Shown piece after piece: positions 43,602 through 54,847 of a stretch of 64,000 nucleotides of DNA. The notes under the pieces are model-generated. The model was given only the letters and a program-made list of their open reading frames with translations. It ran no database searches and was not told where the DNA came from. This DNA comes from Symmetrospora coprosmae. Taxonomy: Eukaryota > Basidiomycota > Cystobasidiomycetes > Symmetrosporaceae. The position numbers were made by a program, and so were the translations under genes. The DNA lies in NCBI GenBank assembly GCA_008802785.1, contig VUYT01000024.1, forward strand, positions 186,001 through 250,000, read 5' to 3'. The stretch's first letter is position 1; each line of letters begins with the position of its first letter.

Positions 43602-44521
43602 GATGCTTCTACGTGTATGTATGTGTGAGTATGTAGTGATGCGCCTTGGTGAATGCGAGATGGGAGTGAAGCCAGGAAGAGAGGATGCGGACGACGACAT
43701 AGCCCGGAGACGGCAGTCGGCCAGATCAGGTGACAGCAGGTGACGCAGACCGGGGGCAAACGCCACCACGGCATGGGCCGGGAGATACTGAGCGCAGCTC
43801 GAGGATGTCACGATCAAGGTACAGAGCTCTCCCTCCATCGTCTACGGTACATATACAGAGCTCTCCCTCCATCGTCTACGGTACATATATTCTTGGTCCT
43901 TGGAGCGCTATACACGCTCCACGCGGGGTGTAGAACGAGAACTAGGCGGGTGGCGATGAGCGCACAATTCGCGCCCTTGGGAGGGCGCATTGATCGACCT
44001 CGCCATTCAAGGGAGAGCGAGGTGAGGCTGTGGTATCTAAGCTCTCGACTTGTTTGTGGGTCGCGCGCCCTCCAGCCGGATTCGATAGCGGTATGCTTCC
44101 TCCCCCCGGAAAAAAGGCTTCTCGCGACCGCAACCGTGTATGCGAAGTGGCCAACGTGGTCGACAGCCTACGGCCTAGCGGCTCGTATTGAAATCTCCTC
44201 GCCCGAAGAAGTGCACTTCGCTGGACGCCGGACGCCGGAGAATAGTTAAGGCGCTTGTATAGCGAGTCTGTCGATACGAGTAGGTGGGGCCGGAGGCCTG
44301 GCGATAGTGAGGCGCAGAGGCGGGAAGCGACACAGGCTGTAGATAGACGGTGGATCAGCCCCGTGCTGTATACCGCATTCGCGCCCGCCAAGCTGCGCCA
44401 ACAGCCGGGCTCACCTCTGCATCCTAGGGCTCAATCGACGACCGGTCGATGATCGCAGGTACGGGATCCCTGACGGCAGATATCTCGCAGGTAGAATCGA
44501 GCACGGAGACTGCTAGTCGCA
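43602..44521. other. Intergenic region
   Basis: This 0.9-kb stretch contains the 34-base tandem repeat at 43821-43888 and otherwise no supported gene or RNA. Confidence 0.5.
43821..43888. repeat. Perfect 34-base tandem duplication
   Basis: Two identical 34-base units (43821-43854 and 43855-43888) begin ACAGAGCTCTCCCTCC and end GGTACATAT. They lie about 220 bases upstream of the start of the small cysteine-protein gene, so they could be part of its promoter. Confidence 0.95.
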
Positions 44522-44914
44522 TCATAGCGTCTTCGCAAGCGCATTGGTGAGTTCGGCGGTTGTTACCGGCCTGCCAGAAACTTTGCTTGTCTGTGAGCAG
44601 CGGGCGCGTAAGGTCGTCAGCCTCAGCAGCAGCAGCAGCATGCAGCATGCAGCCTGCAGCATGCAGCATGCAGCATGCAGCGACGTAACGAGTCCGCAGC
44701 GCACCTTCGTCTGTGACGCAGGAAGCACGACCTTCTTGCCGCTCAAACGGCCCTGCAGCTCGCCCAGGCTGCCCATCCCATTCATCTTCTCGACCTCTGC
44801 GCGGTCACGCATTTTCCGGCCTTTGCTGATGGTCCCGGACGAAGCGGTCTTCTTGAGGCTGTTCGTAGATCCACTGAGGCTCGCCTGCTTGGTCTGCTTG
44901 GCTGACTTGGACAT
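44522..44914 (-). CDS. Small basic protein of unknown function
   Basis: Two exons give 91 residues: the first from ATG at 44914 (MSKSAKQTKQASLSGSTNSL and later GKKVVLPASQTK), the second reading TSKVSGRPVTTAELTNALAK and ending at 44522. The join is phase 0. The protein is basic and Ser/Thr-rich, with a Met-rich centre (AEVEKMNGMGSLGELQGRLS), and has no membrane segment. I recognise no family. Its intron (about 44589-44705) carries a CAG/GCATGCA microsatellite. The gene is divergent from signal peptide peptidase with only 173 bases between the two starts, suggesting shared control. Confidence 0.65.
   Translation of the reverse strand: MSKSAKQTKQASLSGSTNSLKKTASSGTISKGRKMRDRAEVEKMNGMGSLGELQGRLSGKKVVLPASQTKVRCGLVTSLHAACCMLQAACCMLLLLLRLTTLRARCSQTSKVSGRPVTTAELTNALAKTL
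44624..44680. repeat. CAG / CATGCAG microsatellite in an intron
   Basis: A run of CAG units is followed by repeated CATGCAG-type heptamers. It lies inside the intron of the small minus-strand gene. Confidence 0.9.
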
Positions 44915-45087
44915 GTTCGCTGCTGATTGAGGGAGGAAAAAGAGAGATATAAGATGCCATCGTCGGGCAGCTCCGAGTCTTGCCCCTGCCCGCCTGTCAG
45001 TCCAGGCACAAGTACACGCAGGGCAGAGACAGCTCAGCATCCTTACCACTCAGCAATATCGAATAAGCACAACTACTCCGAGACAGC

Positions 45088-46908
45088 ATGGTCTCCTCCG
45101 GTCTGCTTCAGGTGAGGCAACGCTAACGCTGCTCATCGTCTGCCGCGTCACTTTGCACATGAGGCGTTGACGCGTCTGACGACGGCTCACACTGACATGT
45201 CTGCCCCTCTACACCCTTCTCCCACATCCCGCCTTTCCCTCTCTCCTCTATTCCCGAACCTTACATCTAGGCCTACATTGCCGTAGGGATCTCTGCAGTC
45301 CTACCCATCTACTTTGGTTCCCACGCGTCAGTCCAGGTTGTCTAAACACCGCAATGCGCCAAAGAGCTGAGTAAACGGGCTGCCGATACTTGCGATGCCA
45401 CAGATCCGTCAAAGTGAGTGTGTGGATATGGCTATCGCAATGCCAGGAAGTATGCTAGGCGCACAAGACTGCTAAGCACACGCCTCCGCACAGACCCCGA
45501 AAAGTGTCCGCAAGCTTCTGAAAGAGCAGAAAGCCAGAGAGGGCACGCAAACCGACAACGAAGACGAAGATGAAGACGACTTTGCAGATGTAGACCGCCT
45601 GACGAGCCAGGAGGCTTGGCTGTTTCCCATTCTAGGGAGCTGTACCCTGGTGACACTCTTCCTTGCCTTCAAGTACCTCAATAAGGTGGGCTCGGGCAAG
45701 TACAGGCTTACGGACAGGATCCAGCTGAATACTAGCCTCGCTGCGCTCTGTAGGAGATGATCAACTTGATCCTATCCTCCTACTTTGCTCTTCTTGGCGT
45801 AGCTGGCCTGACAAGGGTGAGTGGATAACTGGCCTCACATTGGCATCCGCGACCTGCGACCAGGCTGACGTACATCTGGCATATGCTCCATGTAGACCGC
45901 CACCTGGATGCTCAAGGTTTGCTGCCCTCGACGGTACTACTCGAGCTTTCCAGCCTGGAAGATTACGCTTTCCAAGAAATCCGAGGAGTACTTCATGCTC
46001 AGCTTCATCTCGCCCGAAATACTGCTAGCACTCCTCTCGCTCCTTGCGTCGGGGTATCACTTCTACTCGCAAAATTGGCAGTTGTCCAACGCCATCGGCC
46101 TGTCGTTCGCCTTCAACGCCATCTCGCTCATGCGCATCGACTCTTTCCGTACGGGGACCATCCTCCTCGCGGGGTTGTTTCTGTACGACATCTTCTGGGT
46201 CTTTTACAGCAGCAAGGCTTTCGGCAAAAGCGTCATGGTCAGCGTGGCGACCGACTTCCAGGCGCCCATCAAGCTCGTCTATCCCAAGGACGGCCTCGCG
46301 GCTTTCTTGCATGCTAGCGCGCAAGGGTTCACGATGCTCGGCCTAGGCGACATTGTCATACCGGGCATTTTCATCAGCCTTGCCCTCCGCTTCGACTACC
46401 ACCTTGCGGTACAGAAGGGCCTGAGCCGCCTGCAGAAGAAGAGCGATGATCCGGGAGACGCGAGGAGCGTGCTGCCCAGGCCAAGCGGGCGGTACCCGAA
46501 GCCGTACTTCCACGCAGTCATGCTCAGCTACGTGGCAGGATTGGCTACGTATGTGCCATACTGTTGTCTGGACCCGAAGAAGTGCGCTGAACCCCTTCGC
46601 CTTTCCGGCTATACAGCACGGTCTTTGTGATGCACACCTTTCAAGCTGCACAGCCAGCTCTCCTGTACCTCTCACCCGCGTGCACACTCTCCGTCCTGAT
46701 TGTTGCGCTATTCAAGCGAGAGGTCAGGACATTCTGGAAGCACACCGAAGAGGACGAAGAGGAAGAGACGGTAGAGAAACAGAAGTCGGCTGCTAAGAAG
46801 GTGACGGATCAGAAGTCGAACGGCCAGCATGATAGCAGTGCAATGGAGTTGGAAGGGGAAGGAGAGGCTGAAGCTAGCGAGGTGGTCGCCGGGTTTAGCG
46901 CATCGTAG
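45088..46908 (+). CDS. Signal peptide peptidase (intramembrane aspartyl protease)
   Basis: This multi-pass ER protease of the SPP/presenilin-like family clears signal peptides. Short first exons (45088-45111, 45271-45336, and a 10-base exon 45404-45413) lead into EAWLFPILGSCTLVTLFLAF. Then come EMINLILSSYFALLGVAGLT and the catalytic motifs LLAGLFLYDIFWVFYS (YD) and FTMLGLGDIVIPGIFISLAL (GLGD), followed by QPALLYLSPACTL, the PAL motif. A charged, Glu-rich tail ends GFSAS. All three active-site motifs are intact. The acceptor after the 10-base exon is uncertain: only an AAG at 45478 keeps the frame, while the better-looking CAG at 45494-45496 does not. A long acidic loop before the first core helix (TQTDNEDEDEDDFADVD) is variable in the family. 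Confidence 0.92.
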
Positions 46909-46936
46909 TATTGGCCGTCTGCTGGCAGCCGGAAAC

Positions 46937-47020
46937 CTGAAACGCTGACGTCGCATGACAGGAGCAGCGCCGTCGAGACTGAAACGCTAACGTCACATGA
47001 CAGGAGCAGCGCCGTCGAGA
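46937..47020. repeat. Imperfect 42-base tandem duplication
   Basis: Two 42-base units (46937-46978 and 46979-47020) differ at two positions. Each contains a TGACGTCG/TAACGTCA-like core. They lie just past the signal peptide peptidase stop, in the 3' flank. Confidence 0.92.
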
Positions 47021-47164
47021 CTGACTTGAGTGAAGTTGTTGCGAAGGCGAAGGCATGTGTATGCTACAAGAACGAGCGGAAGGGACTGATGCGTGAGAAG
47101 CTGGGCGCTAGACCGCCGAACGACAACTCAAAGAACAGGAATGGCGCACGCTGCGACAGCTTGC

Positions 47165-47619
47165 CTATATTCTCCTCTGGTTGGCTGCGTGCAGATCTGT
47201 CCCTTGAGGGAATGGCTCCTGCGTGCTCGCTTCTAGGTTGCTCTCGCGCAGCGTCCGGAGCTGCTCCTGTATGTCGGGAGAGCAGGAGAGCAAGGAAGCC
47301 AAAGAGTCAGAACCATGTGCTGCATGGTGTGCAACTCAAGCGCCGTGCCGCATTGCGTCACGCACCATCTCCTTCTGTGCTGCTGCTTCGCTGCCTTTCG
47401 TCATGATGGTCTTGTGCATGAAGCCGACGTCGATGAGGCCGGCGACGGTCACTCCGAGGCAGACTGCCACCATCGCGTACGGGAGCAGGGATACGAGTCA
47501 GCTCCTTGCTGCATCTGCTACAGGCTCAGAAGCGCGCTCCGACTGCACGACAGGCAGGAGTGCGACCCACGCGTGACGAAGCTCTTGTGGGCGATATCGG
47601 CGAGGCGACCGGCGGACAT
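47165..47619 (-). CDS. COX14-like small mitochondrial protein
   Basis: This tiny gene has three exons (47619-47571, 47463-47366, 47266-47165) that join exactly to 82 residues. It begins MSAGRLADIAHKSFVTLCLG, runs through a single hydrophobic helix (LCLGVTVAGLIDVGFMH) and ends with a charged coil (AAAQKEMEQLRTLRESN). An N-terminal R-x-D-x-x-H-K/R followed by one membrane helix is the pattern of COX14/Mss51-complex proteins, which sit in the mitochondrial inner membrane and couple COX1 translation to assembly. The similarity is short, so other single-helix mitochondrial subunits remain possible. It is divergent from NOG1, with about 300 bases between starts. Confidence 0.62.
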
Positions 47620-47918
47620 CCTGGCGAGGGCGATGGGCTGCTGGCGGAGAAAGCTACGATGGTCCGGCAGACACGGACGGTGAGCCGTGTGTGTTTCTAA
47701 AGTGCAGCGGCGACCACGACAAGCCGGCTTGAGTATATGGGAAGATGACGACGATGGTGATGGCGGGTATGGTGCAGGGACAGCGGGACACGGCAGCAGT
47801 ACATAGCCCCTATTTTGGTGGCGAGGGCACGCACGGCTGCAGGAGAATTTGCAGAGTCACGAGAAGGTGATGGCCAGACCAGCTTGTACATGTAGGAGAC
47901 AGCGCATTCGAAGTAATC
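47620..47918. promoter_or_regulatory. Divergent promoter between COX14-like gene and NOG1
   Basis: Two opposite starts are about 300 bases apart. No specific binding site is assigned. Confidence 0.5.
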
Positions 47919-50536
47919 ATGTCGGGAACTAGCACCAGCGTCCGGCCAGGCGGCCTCAAAGCTATCGCGCCCGTGCCCACGGCGTCTGACTTCCTCGGTG
48001 AGTGTGCAGCACCCAGCATGCTGGCAGGCGTCTGCATGCGCGTGTCGCAACTGCGGAAAGGGCCCACGCAGGAGGAGGAGCCTGCCCTGCGCATGCAGGG
48101 AGAGGAGGACGAGCACACCAGACTGAGTGCGATTACCTTACGTGATGCTTCCGCCCTGCCCCCGCAGACATTGTCCTGTCCAAGACGCAGCGGAAGACGC
48201 CCACTCAGATCCACAGCGGTTTCAAAATCAGTCGAATCCGGAGCTTGTGCGTTGGCAGTCTCCTGGCGAGATGAGGCAGGGCGTGAAGTTATGCAGTGCT
48301 CACGCTGTGATATGCTCTGCTTTTTCTCCCTCGCAGCTACATGCGCAAAGTCAAGTTCACCCAGGAAGCGTTCGCAGAGCGGCTCTCTCAGATCCTGACG
48401 GAATTCCCCATCCTTGACGTGAGTCGACCGACCGACAACGTTATTGCACTACGAGCAGACACTGAACTCTCTTCCGCACCCCGCAGAACCTCCACCCCTT
48501 CCTCGCTTCCCTCCTGAACGTCCTCTACGACAAGAATCACTACAAGCTGGCCCTGGGACAGATCAACACCTGCAAGCACCTCATCGACAACGTGGGCAAG
48601 GACTATGTCCGTCTCCTCAAGTTCGGAGACTCGCTTTATCGATGCAAGCAGCTCAAACGGGCCGCCCTCGGACGAATGGCCACCATCATGAAGCGCCAGA
48701 AGGATCCCCTCGCCTACCTCGAGCAGGTCCGCCAGCACATGAGCCGTCTGCCCAACATCGACCCGACCACGCGGACCCTGCTGCTCTGCGGCTACCCAAA
48801 TGTGGGCAAGTCGTCTTTCATCAACAAGGTCACCCGCGCGGACGTCGACGTGCAGCCGTATGCTTTCACGACCAAATCGCTGTTTGTCGGGCACATGGAC
48901 TACAAGTACCTCCGCTGGCAGGTCGTCGACACGCCGGGAGTGCTCGACCACCCGCTCGAGGAGATGAACACGATCGAGATGCAGTCCATCACCGCGCTCG
49001 CCCACCTGCGCAGCTGCATCATGTACTTCCTCGACCTCTCCGAGCAGTGCGGCTTCTCGCTCGAGGCACAGATCAAGCTCTTCCAGTCCATCAAGCCGCT
49101 CTTTGCCAACAAGCCCGTCTTCATCGTCGTCAACAAGATTGACACGACTCGCCCGGAGGAGCTCGACGATGCGCGCAAGGAAATGTACGAGGCCTTCCAG
49201 GCAGAGGTCAGCGATGTCGCCACATTCGTCCTCATCTCGACTCTCACCGAGGAAGGGGTCATGGACGCCAGGAACGCTGCTTGCGACGCCTTGCTAGCCA
49301 GCCGAGTCGAGAGCAAGGAGAAGACGAAGCGAGTCGAGAACGTGGCCAACCGAATCAGGGTCGCCGTGCCCGCTCAGCGCGACGCCGTCACTCGCGAGGC
49401 CTACATTCCGGAAGCTGTCAAGCTCAGGCAGCAGCGCATGCAGGAGAAGAAGGAGAAGCTGGCATTGGCAAAAAAGAACAGGACACTCGATGACGAGGAA
49501 GAGGAGGACTTGGACATTGACGAGCCACCAAAGAGGAAGCTCGAGCGGGATCTCGAGGCTGAGGGCGGCGGGGCGGGCGTCTACACGTCTGACACAAAGA
49601 GTGAGTCCAGTGTCCGGTCTGCGCATCTGTTTCCGGGCAACGTTGAACGTCTGTGTCATTCGCGTCGCTTCAGAGCACTACTTGCTCAAGAACGACGAGT
49701 GGAAATACGATGTCATGCCCGAGATTCGCGAAGGCAAGAACTTTGCCGACTTCATCGACCCGGACATCCTGGACCGCCTCGAGGCGCTCGAGGCCGAGGA
49801 GGAGAAGCTTGCGGCAGATGGGTTCTACGACAGCGACGAGTACGAAGACGAGGAGATTGCCGAGTCGGACGAGGAGGCGATCCGCTCGACCGCGCAGCTC
49901 ATCCGCGCGCGCAGGGCGCAGATCAAGACGGGCAACACGCAGAAGGACAAGAAGCAGAACAAGCCCATTATGCCGCGCACAGTCCGCAACGACCGCTACT
50001 TTGACGACATGACGGCCGACCTGCGGAAATCCGGCATCGACCCCAGCAAGCTTGAGGAGCGCGCAAAGATCCTCGCACTCGCCCGGGGAGTCGAGCTCGA
50101 CACGCGCAAGGCGGCAGGTGCGAAGCGCAAGCTGGGTGCCGCCGAGGGCGAGATGGATGTCGATTCGGACGATTCCGCTGGTGAGGAATCGATGGACCTG
50201 GATGGTGGCGCCCCAAAGAGAAGGAAGAACGCATTCGGCAAGGCAGTCACGTCAAAGGGCAAGCACGTACCGTCGAGCAACCGTGCGACATCTGGTCTCC
50301 GCGATGGCGCCCAGCGCGAGAAAGCCCGCCAACTCACCCAGCTCGCGCAGAGAGGCCCCAACAGGCTTGCAAAGGCATCAGAGTCCGACAGGAAGGTACC
50401 AACGAAGATGCCCAAACATCTCTTCGCCGGAAAAATTTCGTGGACTTTTCGCTGTGTTCTCGGTTTTTCAGAACGTGCGCTAACCTGTCTCTTCTCGTCT
50501 CCAGGACCCGGACACGGCACCACCAACCACAGGTAG
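47919..50536 (+). CDS. NOG1: Nucleolar GTP-binding protein Nog1
   Basis: Nog1 is the essential GTPase of pre-60S ribosome maturation. The N-terminal exons give [34 protein letters not shown] and, after a split Phe codon, [20 protein letters not shown]. The G domain shows [20 protein letters not shown] (G1), [18 protein letters not shown] (G3, DTPG) and [11 protein letters not shown] (G4, NKID). The C-terminal region has [38 protein letters not shown] and a Lys-rich end with [11 protein letters not shown]. The terminal exon reads [10 protein letters not shown] before the stop. The last splice is awkward: no good GT donor lies directly after FAGK, so the final intron either starts later or the sequence differs from consensus. 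All G motifs are intact. Confidence 0.94.
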
Positions 50537-51038
50537 TCAAACCCCTGCGATCCACCGCCTTCTCGATCCCGATGTCCTGCAGACGTACGTCATACGCGTC
50601 AGGACATGTACCACGCACTGTTTCCCTGGATCCCATGTCAGTTTCTGGCGTTGTTGTCCAGCCTTCTCCCTCATGCCCGCATCTTCAGCAGGGCGCATCT
50701 GTTGTATGTGCCTGTCGGCGCGTCTCATGCTTGGCAACTTATCCGCAACCGTATTGTCCTGTCGCAATCCGACTTTCTCGGCCGAAGGGTACGGGCTGCA
50801 AGAAAAGCGCTTGGCCGGTATCGGGAATGCAGCGTTGCATCTGGTATGTAATCACAACAGTACGAGTGGAAGGCAGCTAGTCCATGCAGCAGCCGCTCGG
50901 CTTTTCCAGCTGACTGACAAAAGAAGTGATGGAACAGGACAGAATGAACTACCTTTCGTTATCAGCCGGGAGCAGGCATGACCAAGATTACGGGTGGGGC
51001 ATAACAATAAGGTTGGGAAAGGAGCGAGGTGCGACAGT
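50537..51038. other. Convergent intergenic region
   Basis: This is the 3' flank shared by NOG1 and the Ras gene. No supported gene or RNA is seen. Confidence 0.5.
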
Positions 51039-52315
<1,277 letters not shown>

Positions 52316-52916
52316 GATGGCGCTGTCAAGCGGATATCGAGTACGATATCGATGGTCTTGGTGCTATCCGTTGCTCCTGCTTCTGCCCTTGAGCTCGCTC
52401 TCCCTCTCTCTCTCGCTCTCCCTGCCTGGCCTGCTGCTTTCCTGCCTCCAAGGTGGCCCGGCCCCCCCTTTCAGTCGAAAGAGCGTGTTCGCTCGCCGTG
52501 TCACCAACAAAAAGCGAAGCGTCGGCTGGGCTGGGCTGGGCTGGGCTGGGCTGGGGCTGGTTCGAGCTGATGTGCGATGTGGATGCAGGACGCGTATGTT
52601 CCTACAAGCGAGAGTGTGCGACGCTGGCTCTGGCCTCTGTCCTGCTCCTGCCTGTTGCTATCCCTGTCTCGTAGGAGTGTGCACGAGGCGAAGCGGCAAC
52701 CGCCCTCAGCAGCGCGGCGGCCCGCCAGCAAAGGGGAACGAAGGCATCCGAGCTTGCATGTCAAGGTCTCCATACACAGCAGTCAGCAGTCGTGTAAAGC
52801 GATACGCAGAGGCTTCTGTTAGAAGGGAATGCGCGCAACTAAATGTACTGCTTGCTCAGCGCGTGAAGCTGGCGACAACAACAGGATAGCAAGGCGCATC
52901 GTGGCTCTCAACCACG
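52316..52916. promoter_or_regulatory. Low-complexity region upstream of Ras
   Basis: The region carries a CT-rich run (52397-52422) and a GGCTG pentamer array (52524-52560). A long plus-strand open frame here is low complexity and is not accepted as a gene. Confidence 0.55.
52524..52560 (+). repeat. GGCTG pentanucleotide array
   Basis: Six consecutive GGCTG units and a final GGGCTGG lie upstream of the Ras gene. The runs of two to four G every five bases could fold as a G-quadruplex. Confidence 0.92.
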
Positions 52917-54433
52917 TCAAGACTTCATCGCATCGCGTAAACAAGGCCCTCGACCCTCCTTCTCCATGTCGAGAAACCTAAAACTGTTGCAGCTCTTCCC
53001 TTCGTCTGGAAGTCGAATCGCGGCAGGGTCGTTCAGTCGAACACGCTGGCAGAGATGTAATAGCCAGAAAGACCGCCACTTACTCTGAGCTCCCGCGGTA
53101 CACTGCCAGAAGAACCGCATCTGGGACTCGCTCGATGCTGTCGTTCCCGCTGCGCCGCCCCCTGAGATGGTGGAGGCGGGACCGGACGTGGCGACAGCCG
53201 CCGCCGCTTTGCCCTTTGCGTCAGCCCGAAGTACGCACGGGATGCCACATGCGCAGACTGGTGTTGATGCTGGCTTGAAATCCGGTCTGTAGAAGCGGAA
53301 AGTCATGTTGATCCGCTCGACGAACGTCTCCGTCTCGCCCGTCTCTCCGTTCTTCAGCTTGAAGATGTCGATGCTTCGCGCAGGCGGTATCGAGTGCTTG
53401 AATCGCTCTTGCGTCCCCGCGCCCATAATGCAGAGCGAGTTGTGTGGGAGCACAATGTCGTAGGTCCGGATACGTAGCTCGCTCGCAACGGCATTCGCCT
53501 GGACCGAAGGTACGCCTCGCAGACGGAAGTTGCGGGTCACGCCAAGCGATAGCGATGCGATGGTCGGGTAGGGACCTAAGTAGGTGAGCTGGTCTGCATG
53601 AGAGCCCACGGTCTGAGGTGAAATAGGCGTGCAATGTGAGCGGCCAAGTCGACCTGCATTAGCCCAGGCCGCTACGCATTCTATGGCAGACTAACCTCGG
53701 CTCGCCCTTTGTAGCAGTTGGCAGCTGCCACATTGGCCCTCCACGGCCCGTCGTACTCTAGACCATGCCGCTGCCGATTCTCCAGCTGTCCGTTCACGAA
53801 CGCCTCGATGATCTGCCTGGCCTCCTCCATCTCCGGCAAGAAGCCGTTCGGAATCTCTTTGTGATCTTTCCGCCCCATGTACCAGTGTGCACTGTCTGCT
53901 TCTGGATCTGTCGAATAGAATGCGGTCGTATGCGGTGACTCGACGTGCCGGTCGGCCAGGTACCATCGATTGCGCTCCCACGCTTTCGACTCGGCCAGCA
54001 TGACGCGATACAGGCGCTCGGCCAGCGCTGTGGGGAGTATGCCGAAGTGAAGCGAGCATGGCGTGTGCTGCGCAATCTGCTCTGGGCGACTGAGGAGGAG
54101 AGGCGGAAGCGCTGCGGCCGGTCTCGGTGGCGTAGATCCGGAGCCTGAGGCCGCGCCCGAGCTGTCCCTCAGGACTCCGTTGATGGACTTTGGCTTGGGC
54201 CGCACTGTGTACGAGACGAACTCGACCACGTCTTGAGCGTCTTCGTCACTGTCCTGGAGGACGATGAGCGCTGGCTCGCCCGCCGGGTGCCCTGGCGACT
54301 TGTCCGGATCGAGCGCGTTGGAGGTTTCGCTTTTGCCAGTACCATCCTCGTCCGACAGTGTCAGATCGACGACCTCGTTCTTCCGGCCGCACAGTGACAG
54401 CTTCATACGCTTCCGATGCTTGCCTTCGGACAT
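52917..54433 (-). CDS. AlkB-like 2-oxoglutarate/Fe(II) oxygenase fused to a GRF zinc finger
   Basis: The N-terminal 100 residues are acidic (VVDLTLSDEDG, LQDSDEDAQDVVEFVSY). An AlkB-type jelly-roll follows: CSLHFGILPTALAERLYRVM, NRWYLADRHVESPHTTAFYS, YDGPWRANVAAANCYKGRAE. After an intron comes SHADQLTYLGPYPTIASLSL, giving the H-x-D iron ligands, then ERFKHSIPP with the distal His, and RINMTFRFYRPDF with the Arg that binds 2-oxoglutarate. The C terminus is a GRF-type zinc finger: CACGIPCVLR, FFWQCTAGAQ, and after a split Asn codon CNSFRFLD. GRF fingers bind single-stranded nucleic acid (NEIL3, APE2, TOP3A). A role in nucleic-acid demethylation repair is therefore likely but not proven. The start was chosen at MSEGKHRKRMKLSL; an upstream in-frame Met exists. 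Confidence 0.85.
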
Positions 54434-54847
54434 GACGCGCCACGCAGCTGACCGTGTCTCACAATGACGGATCACGAGCACACAATGTTGTATATGTAAT
54501 GATCGATGTCTGGTCAATTTCGGATCGCCTTGCAGTCGTGGGAGTGCTTCTATTTCAGAGATGTGTGAAACACATAGGGTAAGATGTAAACACCTTCACA
54601 AGGCAAACCCGATTCCGCGGGTAGGTAGTATATATGAGCTACCGCTACCACGTGCGAGTGCTCGTCGCCCGGGCACTTTCGCCGCCGCGCGGCCTCGGCC
54701 GCCTTGCCGCCAAGCCGCGTGGCCGTGTCCACGTTCACTCTCTGAGCGGTACCGGTGGACATTTCGCCTCGTCCTTCCGAGCCTCTTGCTCTAGCCAACC
54801 GGTCAGATATTCTTGCATAGTTTCGGAGTCCTCCCCTCTCACTGTCC
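54434..54847. promoter_or_regulatory. Divergent promoter region
   Basis: This separates the minus-strand AlkB-GRF gene from the plus-strand ABC transporter. No supported gene lies in it. Confidence 0.5.

Noticed and set aside
48005-48166. Intronic box C/D snoRNA in NOG1
   Set aside because: A CTGA and a GTGATGC-like string occur, but in the wrong order and without terminal pairing.
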